This document shows positions 5,845-6,924 of a stretch of DNA of 6,924 bases, piece after piece. The notes below the pieces were generated by a model. That model was not told the origin of the DNA. It saw nothing but the letters and a program-made list of their open reading frames with translations, and did no database searches. The stretch comes from Candidatus Bathyarchaeota archaeon. Its GTDB lineage: Archaea; Thermoproteota; Bathyarchaeia; Hecatellales; Hecatellaceae. Position 1 is the first letter of the stretch, and the number at the start of each line of letters is the position of its first letter. The stretch spans positions 1 to 6,924 of the forward strand of contig DAOVDL010000035.1 of assembly GCA_030669485.1 (NCBI GenBank), in the 5' to 3' direction. The position numbers and the translations under genes are program-made.

Positions 5845-6924
<1,080 letters not shown>

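Overview
The window looks like a chromosomal piece of an archaeon. The evidence is a CDC48/VAT-type AAA+ ATPase, a single-chain adenosylcobalamin-dependent (class II) ribonucleotide reductase, an archaeal-style radical SAM protein with a cobalamin-binding-like N-terminal half, TTG start usage, and AT-rich TATA-like elements and oligo-T tracts instead of bacterial -10/-35 boxes and GC-rich hairpin terminators. I cannot place it more precisely. A TACK-group or related uncultured lineage is possible, but that is inference.

Layout, left to right. (1) Bases 1-627, plus strand: an isochorismatase-fold cysteine hydrolase entering from the left edge, in clearly AT-richer DNA than the rest. (2) 628-861: a 234-base gap between convergent genes holding T-tracts that could terminate transcription from each side, with no convincing gene. 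(3) 862-2970, minus strand: complete class II ribonucleotide reductase with a TTG start. (4) 2971-3048: a short gap with TATA-like elements and a small imperfect palindrome just ahead of the reductase. (5) 3049-4593, minus strand: radical SAM protein. (6) 4594-4742: a divergent control region with a short inverted repeat. (7) 4743-5828, plus strand: complete histone-deacetylase-fold enzyme with all catalytic residues. (8) A 16-base convergent junction. (9) 5845-6924, minus strand: the C-terminal half of a CDC48/VAT AAA+ unfoldase that runs off the right edge.

How the genes relate: the radical SAM gene and the reductase lie in tandem on the same strand, 78 bases apart, and may be co-transcribed. 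One is certainly a B12 (adenosylcobalamin) enzyme by family. The other has a B12-binding-like architecture but no clear cobalamin-ligating histidine motif, so a shared cofactor is only a suggestion. The deacetylase and CDC48 genes are convergent and need not be related. The content is mostly housekeeping (dNTP synthesis, protein unfolding) plus a deacylase and two enzymes of unknown substrate. I see no defence system, mobile element, CRISPR array, tRNA or rRNA, and no clear evidence for an undescribed multi-gene system. The points most worth a second look are the uncharacterised radical SAM protein, the compositional break at the left end, and the control regions around the reductase and deacetylase genes.
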